64,000 nt of DNA, from positions 1,054,001-1,118,000 of the forward strand of contig NZ_BNBE01000001.1 of NCBI RefSeq assembly GCF_014654895.1. Reading direction: 5' to 3'. The position numbers were made by a program, and so were the translations under genes. The DNA is from Streptomyces filamentosus. GTDB taxonomy: Bacteria > Actinomycetota > Actinomycetes > Streptomycetales > Streptomycetaceae. Of the stretch, positions 8,334 to 16,117 are shown one piece after another. The notes under the pieces were generated by a model. It made no database searches and was not told where the DNA came from. It worked only from the letters and a program-made list of their open reading frames with translations. Every line of letters begins with the position of its first letter. The stretch's first letter is position 1.

Positions 8334-9155
8334 CTATTCTTCCACGCCCACGACCCTGCGCCAAAATCGGCCGCCGGGCTCGGGGGCCCAGCCGAGGATG
8401 GAGAGGGTCTCGCGGTCCTTCTTGTCGAAGGCGGCCGGGTCGCAGCGCTCGATGAGGTCGGGCCGGTTGGCCGTGGTGCGGCGGAACGCCTCGTCGCGGC
8501 GCCAGCGGGCGATCTTGCCGTGGTGGCCGCTGAGCAGCACCTCGGGGATCTCGCGTCCGCGCCACGTGGGGGGCTTGGTGTAGACGGGGCCTTCGAGGAG
8601 GTTGGCCATGGCGCCGGGGGCGAAGGAGTCGTCGCGGTGCGATTCGGCGTTGCCGAGGACGCCGGGGAGGAGGCGGGCGACGGCCTCGGTGACGACGAGG
8701 ACGGCCGCTTCGCCGCCGGCGAGGACGTAGTCGCCGATGGAGACCTCGTAGACCGGGATCCGGGTGGCGTACTCGTCGATGACGCGGCGGTCGATGCCCT
8801 CGTAGCGGGCCGGGGTGAAGATCAGCCAGGGGCGCTCGGAGAGCTCGACCGCGAGCTCCTGGGTGAAGGGCCGGCCGCTGGGCGTGGGGACGACGAGGGC
8901 GGGGCTGTGGGCGCCCGCCTCGTAGCCGTCGGCGAGGGTCTGGTCGAGGGCGTCGCCCCAGGGCTCGGTCTTCATGACCATGCCGGGGCCGCCGCCGTAG
9001 GGGGTGTCGTCGACGGTGTTGTGCCGGTCGTACGTCCACCGGCGCAGGTCGTGCACGTGGACGTCCAGCCGGCCACGGGCGCGTGCCTTGCCGACGAGGG
9101 AGACGTTCAGCGGTTCGAGGTACTCGGGGAAGATCGTGACGACGTCGAGCCTCAT
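8334..9155 (-). CDS. trmD: tRNA (guanine37-N1)-methyltransferase TrmD
   Basis: TrmD makes m1G37 in tRNAs that read CNN and some other codons, preventing +1 frameshifts. The 273-aa protein starts [13 protein letters not shown] and shows the [10 protein letters not shown] loop and the trefoil-knot SAM site around [10 protein letters not shown]. The C-terminal domain has [17 protein letters not shown]. The ATG at 9155 overlaps the rimM stop as ATGA, so the two are translationally coupled. The 127-base gap to rplS may hold a leader structure, as it contains GC-rich inverted repeats between about 8270 and 8330. Confidence 0.96.
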   Translation of the reverse strand: MRLDVVTIFPEYLEPLNVSLVGKARARGRLDVHVHDLRRWTYDRHNTVDDTPYGGGPGMVMKTEPWGDALDQTLADGYEAGAHSPALVVPTPSGRPFTQELAVELSERPWLIFTPARYEGIDRRVIDEYATRIPVYEVSIGDYVLAGGEAAVLVVTEAVARLLPGVLGNAESHRDDSFAPGAMANLLEGPVYTKPPTWRGREIPEVLLSGHHGKIARWRRDEAFRRTTANRPDLIERCDPAAFDKKDRETLSILGWAPEPGGRFWRRVVGVEE

Positions 9156-9748
9156 GCCTGGCCGTCCTCTTCGGAGCCGTCCTTCTCCGCGTCGGCCCCG
9201 TCCTCGGCCTCGGCGTCGCGGGCGGAGGCGATCTCGGCGCGGTCGTCGATGAGGCCGGGCGGCGGGTCAATGACGGCCCGCTGGTTCTCCAGGTCGATCT
9301 CGGTGACGATCTGCTCGACGAAGGGGATCATCAGCTCGGTGCCGTCGGGGCGTTCGACGATGAAGAGGTCCTGCGAGGGCAGGTGGGAGATCTCGGTGAT
9401 CGCGCCGACGAGGGTGCCGTCGGCGAGGACCACGTCGAGGTCGACGAGCTGGTGGTCGTAGTACTCGTCCTCCTCCTCGGGGAGTTCCGCGGGGTCGACC
9501 TCGGCGATGAGGAGGGTGTTGCGGAGCGCCTCGGCGGCGTTGCGGTCGCGGACGCCCTCGAAGCGGAGCAGGAGCCGACCGCTGTGCACCTTGCCGGACT
9601 CGACGGTCAGCGGACCGGCGGAGGCGGGGTCGGTGAGCAGGACGGCGCCGGGTCCGAGCCGCAGCTCGGGCTCGTCGGTGCGCACCTCCACGGTGACGTC
9701 GCCCTTGATCCCGTGGGCGCGGCCGATCCGCGCGACTACCAACTGCAC
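9152..9748 (-). CDS. rimM: Ribosome maturation factor RimM
   Basis: RimM assists late 30S maturation and binds ribosomal protein S19. The 198-aa sequence starts [16 protein letters not shown], the classic RimM start, and has the PRC-barrel segment [16 protein letters not shown] with LVGAITEI downstream. The last 30 residues are an acidic tail ([18 protein letters not shown]) beyond the core fold. It overlaps trmD by four bases. A strong hairpin lies between khpA and rimM, so rimM-trmD-rplS could be expressed at a lower level than rpsP-khpA. Confidence 0.95.
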   Translation of the reverse strand: MQLVVARIGRAHGIKGDVTVEVRTDEPELRLGPGAVLLTDPASAGPLTVESGKVHSGRLLLRFEGVRDRNAAEALRNTLLIAEVDPAELPEEEDEYYDHQLVDLDVVLADGTLVGAITEISHLPSQDLFIVERPDGTELMIPFVEQIVTEIDLENQRAVIDPPPGLIDDRAEIASARDAEAEDGADAEKDGSEEDGQA

Positions 9749-9773
9749 TGGTGAACTCTCCTGTCGTACGGCA

Positions 9774-9810
9774 ACGGGCCGGGGTGGGCGGTCTGCCCTC
9801 CCCGGCCCGT
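9774..9810 (-). terminator. Intra-operon hairpin between khpA and rimM
   Basis: Two 16-base arms (9774-9789 and 9795-9810) pair with one mismatch around a 5-base loop. The stem is nearly all GC and no clear U-run follows. It sits 15 bases after the khpA stop and 26 bases before the rimM start. It may be a partial terminator or an RNA-processing/stability element; the sequence cannot decide. Confidence 0.6.
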
Positions 9811-9825
9811 GCCGGTGTCAAACTT

Positions 9826-10065
9826 TCAGCGGACCTGGTCCACGTCGACGAGGTCGACGCGGATGCCACGACCGCCGATGGCGCCCACGACGGTGCGCAG
9901 CGCACGCGCGGTGCGGCCGTTGCGGCCGATCACCTTGCCGAGGTCGTCGGGGTGGACCCGGACCTCCAGCACGCGGCCGCGACGCAGGTTGCGCGAGGCG
10001 ACCTGCACGTCGTCGGGGTTGTCGACGATGCCCTTCACGAGGTGCTCGAGAGCCTCCTCGAGCAT
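9826..10065 (-). CDS. khpA: KhpA-type KH-domain RNA-binding protein
   Basis: This 79-aa single-domain KH protein carries the GxxG loop in GKVIGRNGRTARAL and otherwise consists only of the KH fold. In other bacteria KhpA pairs with KhpB/Jag and binds many RNAs, affecting cell division and translation; that role is inferred here. The gene lies two bases after the rpsP stop, the standard location (rpsP-khpA-rimM-trmD). The start at 10065 gives MLEEALEHLVKGIVDNPDDV, as in relatives. Confidence 0.93.
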   Translation of the reverse strand: MLEEALEHLVKGIVDNPDDVQVASRNLRRGRVLEVRVHPDDLGKVIGRNGRTARALRTVVGAIGGRGIRVDLVDVDQVR

Positions 10066-10067
10066 GA

Positions 10068-10505
10068 TCAGGCCTCGGTCGACTCGGTGGACTCGGCCTC
10101 GGCCTCGTCCGCCTTGGCCTTCTTGGCCTTCGGGGTGATGGCCTCGCCCTTGTCGTCAGCGCCCTCGAGGGCCTTGGCGAACTCGTCGAAGGAGGCGCGC
10201 TTGGCTTCCTTGGTCGCCGGGACGAGCAGAGCCTTCTCGGGGGCCGGGAGGCCCTTGTGCTTCTGCCAGTCGCCGGTGAGCTTCAGGATGGCGAGGACGG
10301 GCTCGGTCGGCTGGGCGCCGACGGACAGCCAGTACTGCGCACGCTCGGAGTCGACCTCGATACGCGACGGGTTGTACGTCGGGTGGTAGAGGCCGATCTC
10401 CTCGATCGCGCGACCGTCGCGGCGGGTGCGCGAGTCGGCGACGACGATGCGGTAGTGCGGCTGGCGGATCTTGCCGAGGCGCTTGAGCTTGATCTTGACT
10501 GCCAC
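10068..10505 (-). CDS. rpsP: 30S ribosomal protein S16
   Basis: S16 is needed for assembly of the 30S body. The core is complete: [20 protein letters not shown], then [18 protein letters not shown] and a YNP segment. The 145-aa protein carries an extra C-terminal tail rich in Lys, Ala and Glu (from about 115), which is typical for actinobacteria. The start is GTG at 10505, with AGGAG eleven bases upstream, slightly farther than usual. It heads the rpsP to rplS transcription unit. Confidence 0.96.
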   Translation of the reverse strand: MAVKIKLKRLGKIRQPHYRIVVADSRTRRDGRAIEEIGLYHPTYNPSRIEVDSERAQYWLSVGAQPTEPVLAILKLTGDWQKHKGLPAPEKALLVPATKEAKRASFDEFAKALEGADDKGEAITPKAKKAKADEAEAESTESTEA

Positions 10506-10659
10506 TGGAGTGGTGTCTCCTGGTCTTGACGTGGTGGGGCACTTGAGATGCCACGTGGGGTTGCGGTACTCGGGTGCCCGATGGACGCGTCAGCCGGAGG
10601 AGAGAGGGGTCCTGTGCGACTGTCGAGTACAGCTGTCCATTGTGCCACACGCCGTGGGG

Positions 10660-11253
10660 TCAGCTTGCGGCGCCCACCGTCTCGGGGATGCGGAACGGCT
10701 TGCCGCAGCCGCCGCACACGATCGGGGCCTGGGCGAGGACCGAGGGCACCACGCGGACGTTGCGCCCGCAGTCGCAGACGGCCTTGACGCGGACGCCGCC
10801 GCCCGAGGAGCCGTGCCGGGCGGCCGGTCCGCGGAAGGAGCGCTTGGTGTCGGCCGCCGTGGCGACGGTGTGGGCCTTGAGGGCCCGCTGAAGCCGCTCC
10901 ATGGTGGGCCGGTAGCGCCGCTTCGCCTCGGGGTTGAGCGTGACCAGGGAGAAGCCGCTGCTGGCGTGCGGCTCCTCGGGATGGTCGAGGCCCATCTCCT
11001 CGGCGATCGCGAGGAATCTGCGGTTGTGGTAGCGGCCGGCGCGGGAGGTGTCGCGGACACCCCGGGCGGCGGCGATGCCGTGGACTGCCTCGTGGAGCAG
11101 TCGCTCGAAGGAGAGCTCGGCGCCGCAGGCGGACGAGGACTCTCCGATCAGGGACTCGGGCGCGGCGAGGTCCGGCAGCTCGGGGTGGTGCCGCTGAATG
11201 TCGGCCCACGCCTGCGCCAGCTCTGCGGCGAGGACAGGTGGTGTCGTGCTCAC
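10660..11253 (-). CDS. SprT-like putative zinc metalloprotease
   Basis: This 197-aa protein has an HEAVH motif at about residues 54-58 in LLHEAVHGIAAARG, which fits the HExxH zinc-protease signature, followed by RAGRYHNRRF as in SprT-like domains. The C-terminal third holds a zinc-ribbon pattern (CDCGRN and, later, CGGCGKPF). SprT-domain proteins include the DNA-protein crosslink protease Spartan; here both substrate and function are unknown. It is transcribed toward rpsP from its own upstream region. The call rests on the motif and the ribbon, not on overall similarity. Confidence 0.72.
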   Translation of the reverse strand: MSTTPPVLAAELAQAWADIQRHHPELPDLAAPESLIGESSSACGAELSFERLLHEAVHGIAAARGVRDTSRAGRYHNRRFLAIAEEMGLDHPEEPHASSGFSLVTLNPEAKRRYRPTMERLQRALKAHTVATAADTKRSFRGPAARHGSSGGGVRVKAVCDCGRNVRVVPSVLAQAPIVCGGCGKPFRIPETVGAAS

Positions 11254-11595
11254 GTCGGGTACAACGAGCCTGGGCGCCTCCGGGTTCCATTCCGGGGCAA
11301 CTCAAATATTTTGCACGTACCCGTCAGTCGGTACTCAGGCGTCCACAGCCGGTGCACAGCGGCGCATACGCCCCGGCGCGCGGTGTCGTCACGCGCGCCG
11401 GAGCGGTGTGGGAGGGGACACTACCGGGCCGCTGCCCGACTTCGGGCACCGCCCCCCTCCCCCGGACGCGGCCGTGCCCGGCAGGGGGCGCGAACTCGTC
11501 CGGGGCCGTCCGGCGCGAGCACTGGACGCCGGGCGCGAAGCGCAGTTCCCTGGCTACGGGGGGCTGTCGTCCAGACAAGGAATGGGGCCTCGTCC
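11254..11595. other. Divergent intergenic region
   Basis: These 342 bases separate the divergent SprT-like and methyltransferase genes. A small AT-rich island (aaatattttgc, about 11305-11315) stands out and may hold the minus-strand promoter; I find no convincing -35/-10 pair. The remainder is GC-rich without coding potential that I trust. Confidence 0.5.
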
Positions 11596-12321
11596 ATGAC
11601 ACCCACGCTCGTCCCGCACCACCCCGCGCGCGACTGGGCCGAGATCCAGGAACGGATGCTCGTCCCGCTCTACGAGGCCGTCTACGCACGGCTCGGCGTG
11701 GGGCCCGGCACCCGGCTGCTCGGCCTGGACTGCGGCACCGGCCTCGCCCTGCTGATGGCGGCGGCCCGCGGGGCGGTGGCCGCCGGGGCGGAGCGGGACC
11801 ACGCGCGCGCGGAGCTGGCGAGGGTCCGGCTCCCGGAGGGCGTGACGGTCGCCTCGGAGGTGCCCGGGGACGGCCCGTACGACGTGGTCACCTCCTTCCA
11901 CGCCGCCGACCGCACCTCCTTCGGGCCGGGCGACCTCACCCGGGCGGCCCAGCCGGGCGCGGCGGTCGTGCTGGCCGGCTGGGGGCCGCCGGAGCGGTGC
12001 GCGACGGAGCCCCTGCTGCGGCTGGCGGACCGGCTCGCGGACCGGCGTCCCTCCCCCCGCACGGATCTCGGCGCCCTCGTCGTCCGGGCCGGGCTGCGGC
12101 CGGTGGGCTCGGGGCGGGTGGCCTGTCCCTTCGGGTACGCGGACGAGGCGAGCGCGGTGCGCGGGCTGCTCTCCACCGGGGTCTTCGACGCGGCCGTGCG
12201 GACGGCCGACCCCGCGCAGGTCGAGAAGGAGATCGGGGAGGCGCTGGCCCCGTACCGGCGGGCCGACGGCACGGTGTGGATGCCGAACGCCTTCCGGTAC
12301 GTGGTCGCGCGCGTGCCGTAG
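11596..12321 (+). CDS. Class I SAM-dependent methyltransferase
   Basis: This 241-aa protein has the SAM-binding motif I as LLGLDCGTGLALL at about residues 40-52, an acidic residue (GAERDHA) at the end of the next strand, and DVVTSFHAAD as the post-I region. The substrate is unknown. The ATG at 11596 fits the usual start for this family; the open frame continues far upstream to 10471 but that part runs antisense to the SprT-like gene. It converges on ftsH with only 19 bases between the stops. Confidence 0.8.
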   Translation: MTPTLVPHHPARDWAEIQERMLVPLYEAVYARLGVGPGTRLLGLDCGTGLALLMAAARGAVAAGAERDHARAELARVRLPEGVTVASEVPGDGPYDVVTSFHAADRTSFGPGDLTRAAQPGAAVVLAGWGPPERCATEPLLRLADRLADRRPSPRTDLGALVVRAGLRPVGSGRVACPFGYADEASAVRGLLSTGVFDAAVRTADPAQVEKEIGEALAPYRRADGTVWMPNAFRYVVARVP

Positions 12322-12340
12322 GGGGAGGGGGGCGGGCGGC

Positions 12341-14299
12341 TCAGGCGGGCGGCTCGGGGTTGGGCCCGACCCCGGGCTCGGGGGCGTCCGGGGCGGGGCG
12401 TTCGATGCCCGCCGCGCGGTAGGCCGCGTCCTCCTCCAGGGTCTCGTCGGCGAGGAGGGCGGTGGAGAGGGCGTCCAGCTTGTCGCGGTGCTCGTTCAGG
12501 AGGCGTACGGCGTCCTCGTAGCACTCGTCGACGATGCGGCGCATCTCGGCGTCGACGGTGTCGAGGGTCGCGGGGGCGGCGGAGAGGCCGTACGCCTGCT
12601 GGGCGTCGCTCGGGATGGCGGTGAGCCGGCCGACGGTCTCGCTCATGCCCCAGCGGCCGACCATGCCGCGGGCGATGTTGGTGACCTGTTCCAGGTCGCT
12701 CTCGGCTCCGGTGGTGATGACGCCGAAGACGACCTGTTCGGCCGCCATGCCGCCGAGGGCGCCGATGATCCGGCCCCGCAGATACTCCTCCGTATAAGCG
12801 TATTTATCGGCGTCGGGTGTGGACAACGTGACGCCGAGGGCGCGGCCTCGGGGCACGATGGTGATCTTGCGGACGGGGTCGGCGCCGGGCTGGAGCATGC
12901 CGAGGAGGGCGTGGCCGCTCTCGTGGTAGGCGGTGCGGCGGCGTTCCTCCTCGGGCATGACGAGGGGGCGTTCGGCGCCGAGCTGGACCTTCTCCAGGGC
13001 GTCGGAGAGGTCGGACTGGGTGACGGCCTTCTGGTCGCGCTTGACGGCGAGGAGGGCGGCCTCGTTGGCGAGGTTGGCGAGTTCGGCGCCGGTCATGCCG
13101 GGGGTGGTGCGGGCGACCTGTTCGAGGTCGACGTCTTTGGCGAGCGGGATCTGCCGGGTGTGGATCCTGAGGATGGCCTCGCGGCCGCCGCGGTCGGGCG
13201 GGTTGACGTGGACGACGCGGTCGAAGCGGCCGGGGCGGGTGAGGGCGGGGTCGAGGACGTCGGCGCGGTTGGTGGCGGCGAGGACGATGACGCCCTCGGA
13301 GCCGGTGAAGCCGTCCATCTCGGTGAGGATCTGGTTGAGGGTCTGTTCGCGTTCGTCGTGGCCGCCCATGCCGGAGCCGCCGCCGCGGGCGCGGCCGATG
13401 GTGTCGATCTCGTCGATGAAGATGATCGCGGGGGCCACCTTGCGGGCCTCGGCGAAGAGTTCGCGGACGCGGGAGGCGCCGACGCCGACGATCATCTCGA
13501 TGAACTCGGAGGCGGAGGCGGAGAAGAAGGGCACGCCGGCCTCGCCGGCGACGGCGCGGGCGAGGAGGGTCTTGCCGGTGCCGGGCGGGCCGGCGAGGAG
13601 GACGCCGCGGGGCATCTTGGCGCCCATGGCGCGGTAGGCCTGGGGGTTCTTGAGGAAGTCGACGACGTCGTTCAGCTCGCCCTCGACCTCGTCGATGCCG
13701 GCGACGTCGGCGAAGGTGGTGCGCTTGCCGCCCTCCAGCTCGACCGGTTTGGGCGGCTGTTTGCGGCCGAGCATGCCGCCGCCCCCGCCCATGCCCGCGC
13801 TCATCCGGCGGGCGATGAAGACCCAGAGGAGGACGAGGAGCAGCATCGGGGCGAGCGAGAGCAGGAGATTGGCGAGGAACGAACGTTCCTGCACCACTGG
13901 TTCGGCGGTGACGGTGACCTTCTGCTTGGTGAGCTGGGCCCACAGGTCGTCGTCGGCGAAGGCGGGCCGCTGGGTCTGGAACTTGGTGTAGTCGCCCTTG
14001 CCGTCGGGGACGGGCTGCTTGTTCTTGAGCTGGCCCTGGATCGCGTCGCCCTTGGAGTAGATCTTGGTGACGTTCCCGGCCGCGACCTGCTTGTCGAACT
14101 CGGTGTACGAGATCGTCGGCCCGTCGCCCTCGTTGAAGAAGGAGAGCACCACGTTGGCGATGAGGTAGACGGCGAGGGCGGTGAGGACGAGGCTGCCCCA
14201 GCCGCCCGGCATCCGCTTCTTCGGCGCCGGGGGCGGCGGCGCCCCTTCCGAGCGCCAGGGCTGGTCGGTCCGGTCGCGCGGGGGTACGGGGTTGGCCAC
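12341..14299 (-). CDS. ftsH: FtsH-type ATP-dependent zinc metalloprotease
   Basis: This 652-aa membrane AAA+ protease degrades misfolded or regulatory proteins. Membrane segments lie at about 36-55 and 141-163 with an FtsH extracytoplasmic domain between. Walker A (GPPGTGKT) is at 237-244, Walker B (IDEID) at 295-299, and the zinc site HESGH at 459-463. Streptomyces genomes carry a second FtsH elsewhere (next to folE/hpt), so this one, beside ffh, is probably the second paralogue. Codons 498-503 (D-K-Y-A-Y-T) use a local AT-rich run with AAA, GCT and TAT, unlike the rest of the gene. Confidence 0.94.
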   Translation of the reverse strand: MANPVPPRDRTDQPWRSEGAPPPPAPKKRMPGGWGSLVLTALAVYLIANVVLSFFNEGDGPTISYTEFDKQVAAGNVTKIYSKGDAIQGQLKNKQPVPDGKGDYTKFQTQRPAFADDDLWAQLTKQKVTVTAEPVVQERSFLANLLLSLAPMLLLVLLWVFIARRMSAGMGGGGGMLGRKQPPKPVELEGGKRTTFADVAGIDEVEGELNDVVDFLKNPQAYRAMGAKMPRGVLLAGPPGTGKTLLARAVAGEAGVPFFSASASEFIEMIVGVGASRVRELFAEARKVAPAIIFIDEIDTIGRARGGGSGMGGHDEREQTLNQILTEMDGFTGSEGVIVLAATNRADVLDPALTRPGRFDRVVHVNPPDRGGREAILRIHTRQIPLAKDVDLEQVARTTPGMTGAELANLANEAALLAVKRDQKAVTQSDLSDALEKVQLGAERPLVMPEEERRRTAYHESGHALLGMLQPGADPVRKITIVPRGRALGVTLSTPDADKYAYTEEYLRGRIIGALGGMAAEQVVFGVITTGAESDLEQVTNIARGMVGRWGMSETVGRLTAIPSDAQQAYGLSAAPATLDTVDAEMRRIVDECYEDAVRLLNEHRDKLDALSTALLADETLEEDAAYRAAGIERPAPDAPEPGVGPNPEPPA

Positions 14300-14380
14300 T
14301 GGGCTCTCCTCGGGGCGGCAGTGGCCTCAGTATCGAAGATCGCGACAAGGGCGGCATTCCGGGTGGTCCGGGCGGACGAA

Positions 14381-14428
14381 GAAGGGCCCGGTCCGGTTTC
14401 GCGGAGGCGAAACCGGACCGGGCCCTTC
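14381..14428 (-). terminator. Terminator after ffh
   Basis: A perfect 22-bp inverted repeat (14381-14402 with 14407-14428) surrounds a 4-base GGAG loop, 16 bases beyond the ffh stop and upstream of ftsH. No U-run follows, which is common for Streptomyces terminators. Confidence 0.85.
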
Positions 14429-14444
14429 CCCAGGGGGGCCGGTG

Positions 14445-15998
14445 TCAGCCCATGAACTTCTTGAACTCGTCCGGCAGCTCGAAGTCCTGCGGGCCCTGGC
14501 CGGCGCCCGGCAGGCCGAAGGCACCGCCCTGCTGGGCCTGCTCCCGCTTCTCCTGGGCGGCCTGCTCCTCGGCCTTCCGCTTCATCGGGTTGCCGCTCTT
14601 GCGCTTGCCCTTGGCCTGCTTGATCTGCTTCTTCTGCCGGCCGGGGCCGCCGCCCATGCCCGGGATGCCGGGCATGCCGGGCAGGCCGCCGCCCTGGGCC
14701 ATGCGGGACATCATCTTGCGGGCCTCGAAGAACCGCTCGACCAGGCCCTTCACGGCGCTGACCTCGACGCCGGAACCCTTGGCGATGCGGGCGCGGCGGG
14801 AGCCGTTGATGAGGGTCGGGTCCTGGCGCTCGGCCGGGGTCATCGACTTGATGATGGCGGCGGTGCGGTCCACGTCCCGCTCGTCGATGTTGGCGATCTG
14901 CTCCTTCATCTGGCCCATGCCGGGCAGCATGCCGAGGAGCTTCGAGATGGAGCCCATCTTGCGGACCTGCTCCATCTGGGCGAGGAAGTCGTCCAGGGTG
15001 AAGTCCTGGCCCTTCTTCGACGCGAGCTTCGAGGCCATCTTGGCGGCCTCTTCCTCGTCGAAGGTCTGCTGGGCCTTCTCGATGAGCGACATCATGTCGC
15101 CCATGCCGAGGATGCGGGACGCCATGCGGTCCGGGTGGAACGCGTCGAAGTCGTCCAGCTTCTCGCCGTTGGAGGCGAACATGATCTGCTTGCCGGTGAC
15201 GTGCGCGATGGAGAGCGCGGCACCGCCCCGGGCGTCGCCGTCGAGCTTGGAGAGCACGACGCCGTCGAAGCCGACGCCGTCGCGGAAAGCCTCGGCGGTG
15301 TTGACCGCGTCCTGACCGATCATGGCGTCGACGACGAAGAGGATCTCGTCGGGGCTGACGGCGTCGCGGATGTCCGCGGCCTGCTGCATCAGCTCCTGGT
15401 CGATGCCGAGGCGGCCGGCGGTGTCGACGATGACGATGTCGTACATCTTGGTCCGCGCGTACTCGATCGAGTCCTTCGCGACCTGGACCGGGTCACCGAC
15501 GCCGTTGCCCGGCTGCGGGCCGTAGAAGGCCACGCCCGCGCGGTCGGCGACGACCGAGAGCTGGTTGACGGCGTTGGGGCGCTGGAGGTCGCAGGCGACG
15601 AGCAGCGGGGAGTGGCCCTGGCCCTTCAGCCAGAGGCCGAGCTTTCCGGCGAGGGTGGTCTTACCGGCACCCTGGAGACCGGCGAGCATGATCACGGTGG
15701 GCGCGGTCTTGGCGAACCGCAGGCGGCGGGTCTCGCCGCCCAGGATGGACACCAGCTCGTCGTTGACGATCTTGATGACCTGCTGGGCGGGGTTGAGGGC
15801 CTGGGAGACCTCCGCGCCGAGCGAGCGCTCCTTGACCTGCTTGATGAAGGAGCGGACGACCGGAAGGGCCACATCCGCTTCGAGCAGGGCGATCCGGATC
15901 TCGCGTGCGGTGGCGTCGATGTCCGCCTCGGACAGACGGCCCTTGCCGCGGAGGTTCTTGAAGGTCGCTGCAAGGCGGTCGGAGAGGGTATCGAACAC
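14445..15998 (-). CDS. ffh: Signal recognition particle GTPase Ffh (SRP54)
   Basis: Ffh binds signal sequences at the ribosome and delivers them to FtsY. The 517-aa protein shows the N domain (1-95), the G domain with P-loop GLQGAGKT at 107-114, DTAGR and TKLDGDARGG, and a methionine-rich M domain (about 330-480) for signal peptide and 4.5S RNA binding. The tail after 480 is Gln/Lys-rich. The start MFDTLSDRLAATFKNLRGKG is canonical. Its receptor FtsY is encoded 9 kb away at 25-26 kb. No 4.5S RNA gene is seen here. Confidence 0.97.
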   Translation of the reverse strand: MFDTLSDRLAATFKNLRGKGRLSEADIDATAREIRIALLEADVALPVVRSFIKQVKERSLGAEVSQALNPAQQVIKIVNDELVSILGGETRRLRFAKTAPTVIMLAGLQGAGKTTLAGKLGLWLKGQGHSPLLVACDLQRPNAVNQLSVVADRAGVAFYGPQPGNGVGDPVQVAKDSIEYARTKMYDIVIVDTAGRLGIDQELMQQAADIRDAVSPDEILFVVDAMIGQDAVNTAEAFRDGVGFDGVVLSKLDGDARGGAALSIAHVTGKQIMFASNGEKLDDFDAFHPDRMASRILGMGDMMSLIEKAQQTFDEEEAAKMASKLASKKGQDFTLDDFLAQMEQVRKMGSISKLLGMLPGMGQMKEQIANIDERDVDRTAAIIKSMTPAERQDPTLINGSRRARIAKGSGVEVSAVKGLVERFFEARKMMSRMAQGGGLPGMPGIPGMGGGPGRQKKQIKQAKGKRKSGNPMKRKAEEQAAQEKREQAQQGGAFGLPGAGQGPQDFELPDEFKKFMG

Positions 15999-16117
15999 GG
16001 CGGTCGCGGATCCTCAGGTGTCGTGGGCGGTCGGATTGCCCTCCAGGGTATCGGGCCGTCCGGCGGGTGTGGCCCCGGCCGCCCGATCCGGTGTGCTCCG
16101 GACGTCCGGGGCGGCCC

